Assembly (NCBI GenBank): GCA_029262835.1 | Contig: JAJCYQ010000013.1 | Location: 1 to 64,000 of the forward strand | Direction of reading: 5' to 3' | Origin: Bacteroidota bacterium | GTDB taxonomy: Bacteria > Bacteroidota > Rhodothermia > Rhodothermales > UBA10348 | DNA: 64,000 nt | In this document: one piece after another, positions 8,907-19,237 of the stretch | Layout of the letters: each line of letters begins with the position of its first letter | How positions within the stretch are numbered: position 1 is the first letter of the stretch | Notes under the pieces: generated by a model | Told to the model about the DNA's origin: nothing | The model's input: only the letters and a program-made list of their open reading frames with translations | The model's database searches: none | Made by a program: the position numbers and the translations under genes

Positions 8907-9950
8907 CTACAGACTGATCGCCGCCGTGAACATGTTCACATTGTCGAAGAAGTCGGTAGAGCGGAACGCATAGTCAAACTGGACATGCGAGCCCTGCAGG
9001 TTCAGATCAATACCGGCACCAAAGTTGCCGCCACTGAAGAACGTCAAGTCGGTATCGCTGACAAGATCTACACCACCACGGATGTAAAGAACATCAAGCA
9101 GACCCAACTGCAGGCCGCCGCTGAACTGGTCCTGATCGAACGAATTCGAACGGAAGTTACCCAGTACGGTGACAATCGCTGCGTCGTTTACCTGTCGGGC
9201 GTAGGATACACCTACGTTCAGCAGGGACGGAAGCTCGACACCTTCGCTCTCAAGCAGTACCGTATTCGCCGTAGCGTTCGGTGGCTGGTTGGGAAGCTGT
9301 GCGCGGCGGTTGAGACCTACGCCATCGTACTCGATGTCTGACCCAACATTCTTGAGCGCAATGCCAAGGCGAAGGCCTGTCTCGCCGACAACGTATGTCA
9401 TGCCTGCATCGAAGGCTACGGCCGTCGCGGACACATCATCAATGCTTTCATTGATGACCTTGGCCGTGAAGCCCGCCGAAATGCGGTCAGTGAACATACG
9501 GGCGTAGGTCAGTCCTGCCGTCACGAACGACGCATCGAACGTAACAGATGTGATCTCCGGCTGCGATTCCGTCTGAAGCGGAATATCACCGAAGTCCCAT
9601 GCACTCACCATGAACGCCAGGTTATTGGCGCCAAAACTCTGGGCAATCCCAAAGTAGTTGACGTCAATATCGGCAACATAGTCCATGTGACTGAAAATCG
9701 CGGCCGTGCCGTTATTTACCGTCAATCCGGCCGGGTTGGCATAAATGGCATCCAGGCCATTCATACCGACCATTCCAGCCGTCATGGAAGCACCAAGCGA
9801 TGCGCTTCGTGCCGTAAGTGGAACGAGCAACTGCGAAGCACCTGCGGTTCCACGGCGATTGTCATCGCCGGCTTTAGCGTCCATTGCGTCCAGCCCGATC
9901 AATGCAATGATCAGAAAGGCGCTCAGGACTATTCTGGACATGTTAGTCAT
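8907..9950 (-). CDS. PorV/PorQ family outer-membrane protein
   Basis: Signal peptide MTNMSRIVLSAFLIIALIGL; AGASQLLVPLTARSASLGASMTAGMVGMNGLDAIYANPAGL block typical of PorV/PorQ; SD AAGGAGGA just upstream of ATG 9950. Confidence 0.8.
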   Translation of the reverse strand: MTNMSRIVLSAFLIIALIGLDAMDAKAGDDNRRGTAGASQLLVPLTARSASLGASMTAGMVGMNGLDAIYANPAGLTVNNGTAAIFSHMDYVADIDVNYFGIAQSFGANNLAFMVSAWDFGDIPLQTESQPEITSVTFDASFVTAGLTYARMFTDRISAGFTAKVINESIDDVSATAVAFDAGMTYVVGETGLRLGIALKNVGSDIEYDGVGLNRRAQLPNQPPNATANTVLLESEGVELPSLLNVGVSYARQVNDAAIVTVLGNFRSNSFDQDQFSGGLQLGLLDVLYIRGGVDLVSDTDLTFFSGGNFGAGIDLNLQGSHVQFDYAFRSTDFFDNVNMFTAAISL

Positions 9951-10007
9951 ATCACTGTTCCTCCTTGTAGTCTGTGTGTAATTATCAATAGTCATGTTAA
10001 CCTCAAC

Positions 10008-13000
10008 CTAGAATGTGTTGAGCTGGACACGCTTCTTGATAACAGCAAACTTGAGCACCTTTTCACCCAGATCGGTCTCGATATGGATGAGGTACATGCC
10101 GCTCGCAATAGGCAGATTGTCTTCAGTTGACAGATCCCACGGGAAGAAGTTGGCAGGGCTGTTCTTCTCCAGCGTGTTGATCAGTGTACCGTTGAGCGTG
10201 AAGATCCGGATGGTTGCCTGGTTTGGCAGGTTCGTGAACCTGACCTGGTCGGTCAACTGGGAGACTTCATACGCTGACGCGCCTTTGTACGGGTTCGGCA
10301 CAATACCAATCTCGTCAAGCGCAGCAACCTGCTCTTCTTCGCTCTTGGCACGTGAACCGAGACCATCGGTCGAGAACGAGAACGTATCGCCCGGCTGGTT
10401 CGGCTTCGTGGTCAGGAGCCGGAAAACAGAACCGGTCTCAGGGATATCCTGATTGTAACCGGTCTGACTTGGCGTCGTGGCATCCCATGCCTGGGGTGCA
10501 GCGCATGCGCCAGCATCACCACCATTCCAGTTGAAGAACACGGTACGCCCCATGATCTCCGCGCCCCACGCTGATCCGGCGCCATCGCCCGTAGCAAGCA
10601 CTTCGGCCTCCCACGCGTCATAACCTGACTCACCAGGAGTCAAGTCAGACGGCAGGTGCCAATACGTCGCATCGAGTTCAGGATCGTCTGGATTACTCGA
10701 ACCGGAGTGGTCAAAGCACTGAATCCCATATCCGTCTCCGTCCCAGTCAATGGTCCATGGAATAAGGCGGACATCATCACTTGCATCGTCCGGGGTGCTG
10801 ATACCAACGCGCCACAGTTCAAAGGGCACCTTGATCACGCTACCATCCGTAAACGCATTCCAGGCGTAACCGCCTTCTGCTGTAAAACGCATTTCGAAGT
10901 CAAACGGAACAATGTTCGACCAGCCATTGGCGCGTCCTGTTACAGACCGAGCAATGAACGCACTGTATGAACCGCGCGATCCATTGTCGAACGTATGGAA
11001 GAACCAGCGACCTTCGCCAGCCTGCTGCTCAGCGCCTGCCCGCGGCGTGGCACCGGGGAAGCCCTGGAAGTCGGCGGCTGCACCTACGTCAGGCACAATC
11101 GGACCCGCTGCGTTGGCAACAGCCCGGAAGCCCAGGAAGTCGTCAGGAGCACCAGCGATGTTGATCGAGAGACCATCCACCTGGACGATATCGTCGCCGA
11201 TTGGAAGGTTCTTGCCAAGGGCGGCAGCGGCCGTCGCTCCATCAAACACCTTCTGACCGGTCGTTGTGTTTACGACATCATAAGCCAACACTTCGGCTGA
11301 GGACGACTTCAGGAGCCGCTCAGGCGTAGCATCGTTGATGCGGTCGTTCTCACCAACCACGTCGCCGCGCTTCGCCGACGTACCGGTGTCTGTCGTAAAG
11401 AACTCCAGGCGGTAGGAGTCTCCGGTAACACTTGCCGGGTTGAACACGTTGACCGTCGCATTGCCGTTACCGACATTCTCGCCACGCGTGGTTTCAATGT
11501 CAACGCCCGTCGACTGGCGAGCCAGTGCTTCGGCGTCATCCGAAACAACAATATCCGGACGACTTGGCGTGACAGAGATACGGGTAGTGGGGCTCTTGAT
11601 CACCTTCGCACCCGACGTTGCATTGTAGGCATAAGCCTCCACGCCAAACTCAACGGTTGTATAGTTGGTCAGGTTGTCAATGCGAATGGAGTGCTGAATG
11701 CCACTGTCCGATCCGTCAGCCGTAATGAACGTCAGCTCGGCGCCTTCAATGACGCGCGTAATGCCGTTCACACGGTCGAAGGTTGCAATGATTTCTCCAG
11801 CGCCGTCTCCGGTGGAGGCGAAACGGAAGACATTGTAGCCTTCAAATACGTAATCACGGTCGGCAACGTCTGGCGACAGGAGCGGATCAATTTCCACATA
11901 CTGGTCCAGGAAGTTGTTGTCCGTCGGGTTGTAACCCCACTCGAGAATAACGCCTCCATCAAGTTCGGTGGCCGTCACGCGCGGAGCTGCCGGTGGCGCT
12001 GCTACCTGGAACCCACTGTCGAACACAATCTGGGCAATAGCATCGTCTTCCTTCATCTGTGTGACCGAGTTCAGGTGGTCATCACCGAACGATGTCACAA
12101 GACCAAAGACGATTTCCTGCTCATCACCCGGCTGGATGGTGAACGGACCAGAAGCCATCACGAAGCGGCGGTCGGCGGGTACAATTGCCGTTCCCTGACC
12201 GTCGGAGTTGATTTCCGACCAGAACTCTTCGCGTTCCGGATCTCCAGGGAACATGAAGCTCGTAGGAATGGTCGAGAAATCACGTCCATTTCCACCGAGT
12301 GTGAAACGCTGCCCATCTTTCCAACGGCCTCGCATGTAGTTGTAGAAGTCCGGGCCCGTCTGCGGGTCACCGAGCACACCACCGCCGTTATTGTAAAAGG
12401 CAAAAGCCGTCATCTTCAAACGCTCACCTTCCTCGTCAACCTCTCCGTCCTCATCGTCATCGAGGCCATTCGAGTCAACGAGCGGGCCCTGGAAGAAGTC
12501 ATATCCAGATGCCGGAACGTTCGTGCCGTAATGGTCATCGTCGTTCTCGTCAGCATTGTAGACGAATCCAAGACCAAGTGTGGTATCTGAACCCACGTAG
12601 TCATCGTCGAAGTTGCCGAGGTCGGGGTCCGAGAAGATTCCAAAATAGGATTCCTCAAGCGGCACCGATCCGCTGTAGAACATACGGAACTTGTAGAACG
12701 TCGTGTTTCCAAGAGCACCAGCGCTGTTGAAAGCGAAAGCCGTCCCGTGTACTTCAAGACCGACGGGCGGCGTATCCGTGTTGTTGTGCTGGTTACCCAT
12801 GTCGTTCATAATCCACCAGATCATCTGGTCACCCAGGATCTGTGGACGCTCGCCAGCAGCCAGGTTGATCTTGCGATCTACACGGCTGGACAGGGGCTGG
12901 TCCAGGAGGTCGATAAGTTCACCGTTCGCATCAAGCGTAGGCGCACCAAGACCCGTTGGCCAGTCACTGAGATCCGGGGTCGCCGGAGCACCGCCATTGA

Positions 13001-13406
13001 ATGCAACGACGTCCTCCTTGGACACTTTCCACAGGCGGTCCCACGGGGAGCAGTCGGACGGCGATGTTCCATCATCGCTCAGAGGGCCTGCCCAGTACTC
13101 CCATGGGCCGTACGTTGTGGCGGCTGCACGAAGCTGGCCTGCCACCGTGCCACCCAGCCAGATACCCGACGCAAAGATGGTATTCTCACCACCTCCCTTC
13201 GGGATTTCGTAGACGGGGTTACCACCGTTCCAAACAATGCCTCCGTTGTTGAGGACTTTGGCCCGGACATTGTTGATGTCCAGGAACGCTTCTGCCGTGG
13301 ACGCTTCGCAGTTCCCGACCGTCTGGGCACGCGCTGACGTGCTGACCAGTCCGAGCGCGACCGCCGCGACAAGAAGGCTGATATTTCTGAAATATTGCAT
13401 AGTCAT
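10008..13406 (-). CDS. large secreted protein with C-terminal T9SS/FlgD-like sorting domain
   Basis: N-terminal signal peptide; C-terminus NPYKGASAYE...RFTNLPNQATIRIFTLNGTLINTLEKN...WDLSTEDNLPIASGMYLIHIET...KFAVIK resembles type A sorting domains. Confidence 0.75.
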   Translation of the reverse strand: MTMQYFRNISLLVAAVALGLVSTSARAQTVGNCEASTAEAFLDINNVRAKVLNNGGIVWNGGNPVYEIPKGGGENTIFASGIWLGGTVAGQLRAAATTYGPWEYWAGPLSDDGTSPSDCSPWDRLWKVSKEDVVAFNGGAPATPDLSDWPTGLGAPTLDANGELIDLLDQPLSSRVDRKINLAAGERPQILGDQMIWWIMNDMGNQHNNTDTPPVGLEVHGTAFAFNSAGALGNTTFYKFRMFYSGSVPLEESYFGIFSDPDLGNFDDDYVGSDTTLGLGFVYNADENDDDHYGTNVPASGYDFFQGPLVDSNGLDDDEDGEVDEEGERLKMTAFAFYNNGGGVLGDPQTGPDFYNYMRGRWKDGQRFTLGGNGRDFSTIPTSFMFPGDPEREEFWSEINSDGQGTAIVPADRRFVMASGPFTIQPGDEQEIVFGLVTSFGDDHLNSVTQMKEDDAIAQIVFDSGFQVAAPPAAPRVTATELDGGVILEWGYNPTDNNFLDQYVEIDPLLSPDVADRDYVFEGYNVFRFASTGDGAGEIIATFDRVNGITRVIEGAELTFITADGSDSGIQHSIRIDNLTNYTTVEFGVEAYAYNATSGAKVIKSPTTRISVTPSRPDIVVSDDAEALARQSTGVDIETTRGENVGNGNATVNVFNPASVTGDSYRLEFFTTDTGTSAKRGDVVGENDRINDATPERLLKSSSAEVLAYDVVNTTTGQKVFDGATAAAALGKNLPIGDDIVQVDGLSINIAGAPDDFLGFRAVANAAGPIVPDVGAAADFQGFPGATPRAGAEQQAGEGRWFFHTFDNGSRGSYSAFIARSVTGRANGWSNIVPFDFEMRFTAEGGYAWNAFTDGSVIKVPFELWRVGISTPDDASDDVRLIPWTIDWDGDGYGIQCFDHSGSSNPDDPELDATYWHLPSDLTPGESGYDAWEAEVLATGDGAGSAWGAEIMGRTVFFNWNGGDAGACAAPQAWDATTPSQTGYNQDIPETGSVFRLLTTKPNQPGDTFSFSTDGLGSRAKSEEEQVAALDEIGIVPNPYKGASAYEVSQLTDQVRFTNLPNQATIRIFTLNGTLINTLEKNSPANFFPWDLSTEDNLPIASGMYLIHIETDLGEKVLKFAVIKKRVQLNTF

Positions 13407-13504
13407 CCTTTTATGATAATTGGATTTCTGCTGGTGTCTGAACTGTCAGGGCATCAGAGTGGACGGGCTGTGCACCCGCCCACTCTGCGCTCTGTACAGC
13501 AGGA

Positions 13505-16500
13505 TCAGAAGTCCAGACGGACGCCGACACGTGTCAGACGCGGAATTCCGAAATTACCAAGTGTTCTGTTACGGTGACGATAGAGCTCTTCAGCTGCTGG
13601 GATATTGCCAGCGAGGAACGCCTGTCCACCCTGGGTGGCCAGGAATCCGTCATCATCGGCAAGACCCGTGAAGCGCCATACACCGAACTCGTTGTCTTCG
13701 TCGAGCAGGTTCTGTACCCACACGAAGGCTGACAGCGTTGAGCGATCGCCAACGGCGAACTTGCGATCAACCCGAAGGTCAATACGCGTCGTCCAAGGCG
13801 TACGAGCGGAGTTGATGGCGCCCTTGGGCTGCGCAGCTTTCGACTCGATGACGCTGAACGGCTCAACCACCGGCGTGTACGGGAGACCCGAACCGAGCTT
13901 GATGAGCACGTTGGCACCGAAGTTTTCGAGCAGCTTCGTTCCTCCAACCGTCGGCCCCTGACCCTTTCCGAGACGGTAGTCCAGGGAAAGGTTCATGTTG
14001 TGACGCTGGTCGAAGTCGAGCGGCGAAATGAAGTTCGGTGGCGTCTCGTTGATCCACACAATCGTCGACGTCGTGGTCGAGCTGGAGCCCGTACCCTGTG
14101 CAAATGACAGCGTGTAGTTCGCGTTCACCGAGATGTTACGCGTCCGGCGAAGATCAAAATCAAACTCCAGCCCCTTGACCGTACCGAAGTCACGATTCAC
14201 AAACGACGAAGACGCCGTCGGGAATGTGGTCGGCTGGTCTTCAAGCTGGATCAGGTTTTCGATCTGGCGGAAGAAACCGGAAATGGTCAGCGCGCTGCGC
14301 GTCGAGAGACGCTGGCGGAAGCCGAGCTCGTATTCCGTTGTCTCTTCTGGCTCCAACGCATTGTTGTTCTTGCGACCCGTGGTCGAAGACAACACTTCCA
14401 TCGAACTGAACGAGTTCGTCGACGGACGCTGGGCCACCTTGCCGTAGCGGGCGAAGAAGAGCGCCTGGTCTGTTACCGGGAACGAAACACCAATACGCGG
14501 CATGACCGTAACCTGGGGATCGTAGTCCGTGAAGACCTCCTCGGTTACGACATTGCTCTTCGTGTTTGGCGAAGCGCCGGTCAGAACGACCTGTGCCGCC
14601 TGGACGCCCTCTCCATTTGCATTGAAGAAATTGCCCTCCAGATCGCGGAAACCAACAACGGACTGATCGCTTCCGAAATAGACAACGAAGTCATCTCCAA
14701 TCTGGCTGTTGGTCAGCCCGGCTTCGCCGGCCCGAACAACAGGAAGACGCGTGAAGCGGTCAACGTACGTGCGCGTGTTGTTGTCGAACACGTCAACGCG
14801 CAGACCGAGGTTCAGGACGATGTCCCGGAATTCGATCTTGTCCTGCACATAACCACCATAGTAGATGGGTTCGTGCGGCTCGACGTTATATGCAGCGTCG
14901 CCGAACTCGTCCGTGAGGTCATTCACGAATGCGTCCAGGTTTTCGTCGTCCACTTCCTCCGTCCCACGGAAGTTGTAGCCGAAGAAATCAACGCGACTCT
15001 CAAGCTGACTCCACGTAAGCTCTTCATAGCGGGAAACACCGGCCTGTCCAGTCGCCAGGCTTTCCGGTCCATCTGCGTCCGCCACAAAACGTGACAGGCT
15101 TGTGCCGCGCACATTGTGCTGCCGGTTCGTACGCTTCTCGAACTCTCCACCGAACTCAATCTGGTGGATACCGACCTGCGTCGTGGCCATGGCGTTGACA
15201 CGGATCTGATTGTTCTTGAAGCGGAACAGGCTGTTGGAAGGCCCACGCCCCCCAACATTGGTCACGAGGTTCCCAACTTCTTCCGTTGTCGGGAAGCTGC
15301 CGTCATCCCAGCGGTTGCTGAACGTAGGAATCTGAACCGTGAAGTCATTACCATCGGCATCCTGACGCGTTTCTGTCGTGAACGCGGTGTTCTTGAAACC
15401 ACGAAGCGTAGCCCACTGGTCAGCTTCGATATCACCGTAGGAGAGAATATCGGAGAAGCTGTCACCGAAGCGTGGGTCATAATTGCGCCCGCGGCGATCG
15501 CTCCAGTCCACCTGCAACTGGTAGAACGTCGAGTTCGACAGGTAATGCGTCCATGTCGTAAAGAACTGCCAGTCGCGACGGTCCTGCTGGTCGATGTCCT
15601 CGTTGGGTGCAAAGATCGATGACCGTGATGTTCCGAGGAACTGGTTCTCCGAATCCACGAGGCGACCACCTACACGGAGGCGCACATTCTCAATCAGATT
15701 GAACGTCAGGTTCGTGTTGATGGCAAGGCGCTCGAAACCGTTGTTCTGGCGCTTGTCAACCAAGCGGAGATCATCCGTGCTTACGAAGTTCGCGGTATTG
15801 ACGAGTTCCGGATTCGAAATCACGACACCGTCAGGAGCGTTGACCGTTGTTCCGTCTGTAAAACCGATCACGCCACCAACGGGGGTAACATTGCCGTTGT
15901 CATCCACGTACTGGGATGCGATGGAGGCGCCGTCACCGAGTGTCGCAGGAACGGGAATGTTGACGGAGTTACCATCGGCATCCACGCCACCAAATGACAT
16001 CGGATTGGCCTGGATCTGCTGCAGGACACTGTCTTCAAGACGAAGCTGTCCGACCGCCCGCGGGCTCGAATCCGTCTGGTCCGTGTACTCGACGGCCACG
16101 AAGAAGTTGGCCTTCTCGCCGGCTACGGGACCACCAATGGCCATGGAGGCCAGGTTGTACCCGAAATCGTCGAGCGCTTCCGAGGTAACGCCCTCGAACG
16201 AGCCGAAGAATTTCGGCGAACCGGACTTCGTGGTGATGTTGATGACACCGGACATGGCGTCGCCGTAGCGCGCGGACATGTTACCGATCATCATTTCCTG
16301 CTCCTGGATGGCCGACTGGGGAAGTGCTGCCGTACCGACAACCTTCACGCCGTCGATAAAGAAGACGACTTCAGCGCCACGACCACCGCGGATGTTCAGC
16401 GTGTTCGAGCCTTCCTGGCTCACAACACCGGCCTGGACAGATGCCACGGCCTGAACGCCACGCACGGGCAGGTTTACAATTTCTTCCGCTGATTTGATTT

Positions 16501-16891
16501 TCGGAACACCAATGGCATCCCGCTGAATCATCGGACGTTCGTACTCCACGACGATACCCTCCAACTCGACACCAGCGCTGAGCGAGAAGTCAATATCCTG
16601 GGCGGTGTAACCCGAGGACACTTCCACGCCGCTGATGACGGATGAAGAGTAACCGACGAATGAAGCCTGTACGTCATAGGTTCCTACCGGAACACCGATG
16701 ATGAAGTAATTGCCATCGGCGTCGGTAATCGTACCCAACTGCGTGCCTACGAGAGCGACACTGGCACCCGGCAACGGATCTCCAGTGTCTCCATCGAGCA
16801 CCGTTCCTTCGATCTTACCCGTGTTCTGGGCAAAAACGAGGGCCGGCGCTGCAAGCAGCATGAGTACTACCATGCCCCATTTACGTAACAT
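13505..16891 (-). CDS. TonB-dependent receptor with N-terminal carboxypeptidase-regulatory-like domain
   Basis: GKIEGTVLDGDTGDPLPGASVALVGTQLGTITDADGNYFIIGVPVGTYDVQASFVGY; plug domain (NTLNIRGGRGAEVVFFIDGVKV); terminates in Phe (RVGVRLDF); strong SD AGGAGG upstream. Confidence 0.9.
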   Translation of the reverse strand: MLRKWGMVVLMLLAAPALVFAQNTGKIEGTVLDGDTGDPLPGASVALVGTQLGTITDADGNYFIIGVPVGTYDVQASFVGYSSSVISGVEVSSGYTAQDIDFSLSAGVELEGIVVEYERPMIQRDAIGVPKIKSAEEIVNLPVRGVQAVASVQAGVVSQEGSNTLNIRGGRGAEVVFFIDGVKVVGTAALPQSAIQEQEMMIGNMSARYGDAMSGVINITTKSGSPKFFGSFEGVTSEALDDFGYNLASMAIGGPVAGEKANFFVAVEYTDQTDSSPRAVGQLRLEDSVLQQIQANPMSFGGVDADGNSVNIPVPATLGDGASIASQYVDDNGNVTPVGGVIGFTDGTTVNAPDGVVISNPELVNTANFVSTDDLRLVDKRQNNGFERLAINTNLTFNLIENVRLRVGGRLVDSENQFLGTSRSSIFAPNEDIDQQDRRDWQFFTTWTHYLSNSTFYQLQVDWSDRRGRNYDPRFGDSFSDILSYGDIEADQWATLRGFKNTAFTTETRQDADGNDFTVQIPTFSNRWDDGSFPTTEEVGNLVTNVGGRGPSNSLFRFKNNQIRVNAMATTQVGIHQIEFGGEFEKRTNRQHNVRGTSLSRFVADADGPESLATGQAGVSRYEELTWSQLESRVDFFGYNFRGTEEVDDENLDAFVNDLTDEFGDAAYNVEPHEPIYYGGYVQDKIEFRDIVLNLGLRVDVFDNNTRTYVDRFTRLPVVRAGEAGLTNSQIGDDFVVYFGSDQSVVGFRDLEGNFFNANGEGVQAAQVVLTGASPNTKSNVVTEEVFTDYDPQVTVMPRIGVSFPVTDQALFFARYGKVAQRPSTNSFSSMEVLSSTTGRKNNNALEPEETTEYELGFRQRLSTRSALTISGFFRQIENLIQLEDQPTTFPTASSSFVNRDFGTVKGLEFDFDLRRTRNISVNANYTLSFAQGTGSSSTTTSTIVWINETPPNFISPLDFDQRHNMNLSLDYRLGKGQGPTVGGTKLLENFGANVLIKLGSGLPYTPVVEPFSVIESKAAQPKGAINSARTPWTTRIDLRVDRKFAVGDRSTLSAFVWVQNLLDEDNEFGVWRFTGLADDDGFLATQGGQAFLAGNIPAAEELYRHRNRTLGNFGIPRLTRVGVRLDF

Positions 16892-16893
16892 AA

Positions 16894-16908
16894 GCTACCT
16901 CCTCTTGT
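16894..16908 (-). promoter_or_regulatory. Shine-Dalgarno of the TonB receptor gene
   Basis: - strand AAGAGGAGGTAGCTTATG. Confidence 0.7.
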
Positions 16909-17340
16909 GATATGATGTGTGGCTGATAGTCATGCACCAGGCGGTGCAATCTTTTTCGTGCCAAACGGCAATGCCCAGACGGACACTGCCGCGACGCACG
17001 AGTTTTCGGGGACAGAGACACGGGTCTCCCAGTCAATCCATTTGGTGTTCAAGCTTTCCACTTCTGAAATCGCTGACATCCTCTGACACGTTCCAACAGG
17101 AACAGTCCCGGCCCATTTCATGAGCGGAGACTGATTTCAGGTTTTGCTTGAAAGGTGGGGTTGGAAATGCTGTAGCAGATGCCCAAATGCGTGATTGTGA
17201 TTGGTTGAACAGGTCGCTGTCTTCGTTCTGGTAGGGAATATAGAGGGCTTTGAACCCTTTGTCAAGGCAATATGAACAGGGTATTTCGTTTTGCATGCAC
17301 GAAATCGTCCCCACCCCGCTCGGTCAGCACGAGGTATGCC

Positions 17341-17952
17341 TTATAATATATGCGGTCGGACGTGAACCTCAACCCAGTCCCACATGTCGCTCCGCCCGCG
17401 GCCATCCTCCGAGCTCGTGAGCACGATCGGGAGCTCCATGCCCAGGCCCTCCACGTATTTCCTGGTGCGATGCACCGCATGCTGCCGCCCGTTACCCGAC
17501 AGCTTGTCCGCTTTGGTGAGCGCTACGACATGCGCTGCTGGACTCTCTTTCATGAGCAGCAGCATATCGCGATCGAGCGCGGTGGGCGCGTGCCGGGAAT
17601 CAATGAGTTGGAAAACGAGACGCAGCTCGGCGCGTTCGGTCACGTAGCGCCCTATGGTCCGGCGCCAGGCGTCGCGCTCGGTACGGGAGAATTTGGCGTA
17701 CCCAAAACCGGGCAGATCGACGACATGATATGCCCCATCTACCAGGTAGAAGTTGATTTCCCGGGTTTTACCCGGCGAGCCGGATACACGGGCCACACTG
17801 CGCCTGCCCAGAAAGCAGTTGATGAGCGAACTCTTGCCCACGTTGGAACGCCCCACGAACGCCACTTCGGGCACGCCGCCAACCGGCATGTGCGCGAACC
17901 GCGTAGCTCCTTTGACAAATTCAACGTTTGGCGTGGGGGCGCGGGACTCCAA
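17341..17952 (-). CDS. engB: ribosome biogenesis GTP-binding protein EngB/YsxC
   Basis: PEVAFVGRSNVGKSSLIN, TREINFYLVDG, VDLPGFGYAK, LTKADKLS. Confidence 0.92.
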   Translation of the reverse strand: MESRAPTPNVEFVKGATRFAHMPVGGVPEVAFVGRSNVGKSSLINCFLGRRSVARVSGSPGKTREINFYLVDGAYHVVDLPGFGYAKFSRTERDAWRRTIGRYVTERAELRLVFQLIDSRHAPTALDRDMLLLMKESPAAHVVALTKADKLSGNGRQHAVHRTRKYVEGLGMELPIVLTSSEDGRGRSDMWDWVEVHVRPHIL

Positions 17953-17954
17953 GA

Positions 17955-18821
17955 CTACAACGTCTGCTTCACCGTCTCCCCGATCGCGGCCGGGTTGAGT
18001 ACGATGGTCGCGCCCGCTTCTTCCAGTGCGGCGAATTTATCCTCGGCGGTTCCCTTGCCTCCGGAAATAATGGCGCCTGCGTGGCCCATGCGGCGCCCGG
18101 GAGGAGCCGTCCGGCCAGCAATGAACCCGAAGACCGGCTTCGTCATGTGATCTTTGATGAATTCAGCCGCCTCTTCCTCGGCCGTCCCGCCAATTTCACC
18201 GATCATCACGACCGCGTCCGTCGCGTCGTCCTCCTGGAAAAGTCGAAGGATGTCCACGAACCGGGAGCCGATCACCGGATCTCCCCCAATACCGACGGCC
18301 GTGGACTGACCCAGTCCCTGACGCGTGAGCTGATCGACCGCTTCATACGTCAACGTGCCCGATCGCGACACGACGCCCACGCGGCCTGGACTGAAAATCA
18401 TGGCGGGCATGATGCCCACCTTGGCCTCACCCGGCGTAAGCAGGCCCGGACAGTTCGGTCCAACAAGATGCGCACCCACCTTCTTCACATAATGGTAGAC
18501 CGGAACCATGTCCCGCGGCGGAATGCCTTCTGTAATGCATACGATCACCTTGATGCCGGCTTCAGCCGCCTCCAGAATGGCATCCGCCGCAAACGGCGGC
18601 GGCACGAAGATGACAGATGTATTGGCACCCTCGTGCTTCACGGCATCGGCCACGGTGTCGAATACCGGACGGTCCAGGTGGCGCTGCCCGCCTTTGCCGG
18701 GCGTCACACCCGCAACAAGGGGGGTGCCGTACTCAATCATCTGCTCAGCGTGGAAAGAACCTTCTTTGCCGGTGAACCCCTGCACAACCAGGCGGGTCGA
18801 ACGGTCTACGAGAATACTCAT
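17955..18821 (-). CDS. sucD: succinate-CoA ligase subunit alpha
   Basis: [59 protein letters not shown]. Confidence 0.94.
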   Translation of the reverse strand: MSILVDRSTRLVVQGFTGKEGSFHAEQMIEYGTPLVAGVTPGKGGQRHLDRPVFDTVADAVKHEGANTSVIFVPPPFAADAILEAAEAGIKVIVCITEGIPPRDMVPVYHYVKKVGAHLVGPNCPGLLTPGEAKVGIMPAMIFSPGRVGVVSRSGTLTYEAVDQLTRQGLGQSTAVGIGGDPVIGSRFVDILRLFQEDDATDAVVMIGEIGGTAEEEAAEFIKDHMTKPVFGFIAGRTAPPGRRMGHAGAIISGGKGTAEDKFAALEEAGATIVLNPAAIGETVKQTL

Positions 18822-18878
18822 GTCAGAATAAAAAATGTTTGGATGGATGCGCCCGGGACGCGTCAGTGCTGGGATGCG

Positions 18879-19151
18879 TCAGTGCTGGGACGGGGATTCC
18901 TGCCGGGTCGGTGATTCCTGCTGGGAACTACCCGGTTCGCGCGGCGCCGAGTGGGGCGCCTGCCGGGGCGGATCGATCCTGTTGGAAGAATCGTCGACAT
19001 TGAACTCGTTGGATATTTCCCGCGTGGCGGATTTGAATTCCTTGATACCCTTTCCCAGCCCGCGTGCTATTTCCGGAATGCGCTTGGCGCCGAAAATGAG
19101 GAGGATGGCGAGGAATATCAGGACCAGTTCGAAGGGGCCCAGGCTTCCCAT
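18879..19151 (-). CDS. tatA: Sec-independent translocase TatA/TatE
   Basis: ELVLIFLAILLIFGAKRIPEIARGLGKGIKEFK. Confidence 0.9.
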   Translation of the reverse strand: MGSLGPFELVLIFLAILLIFGAKRIPEIARGLGKGIKEFKSATREISNEFNVDDSSNRIDPPRQAPHSAPREPGSSQQESPTRQESPSQH

Positions 19152-19237
19152 GACGATGTCCGATTGTGGTGTGAATGGTTACCGGCAGAGAACCACACGC
19201 GGCGACGGCTGTTCCACGAAGGTAAAAAGTGTATTCC

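Noticed and set aside
16892-17340. Possible riboswitch or small gene upstream of the TonB receptor
   Set aside because: No conserved riboswitch motif recognised; the 93-aa ORF at 17033-17314 has no supporting features.
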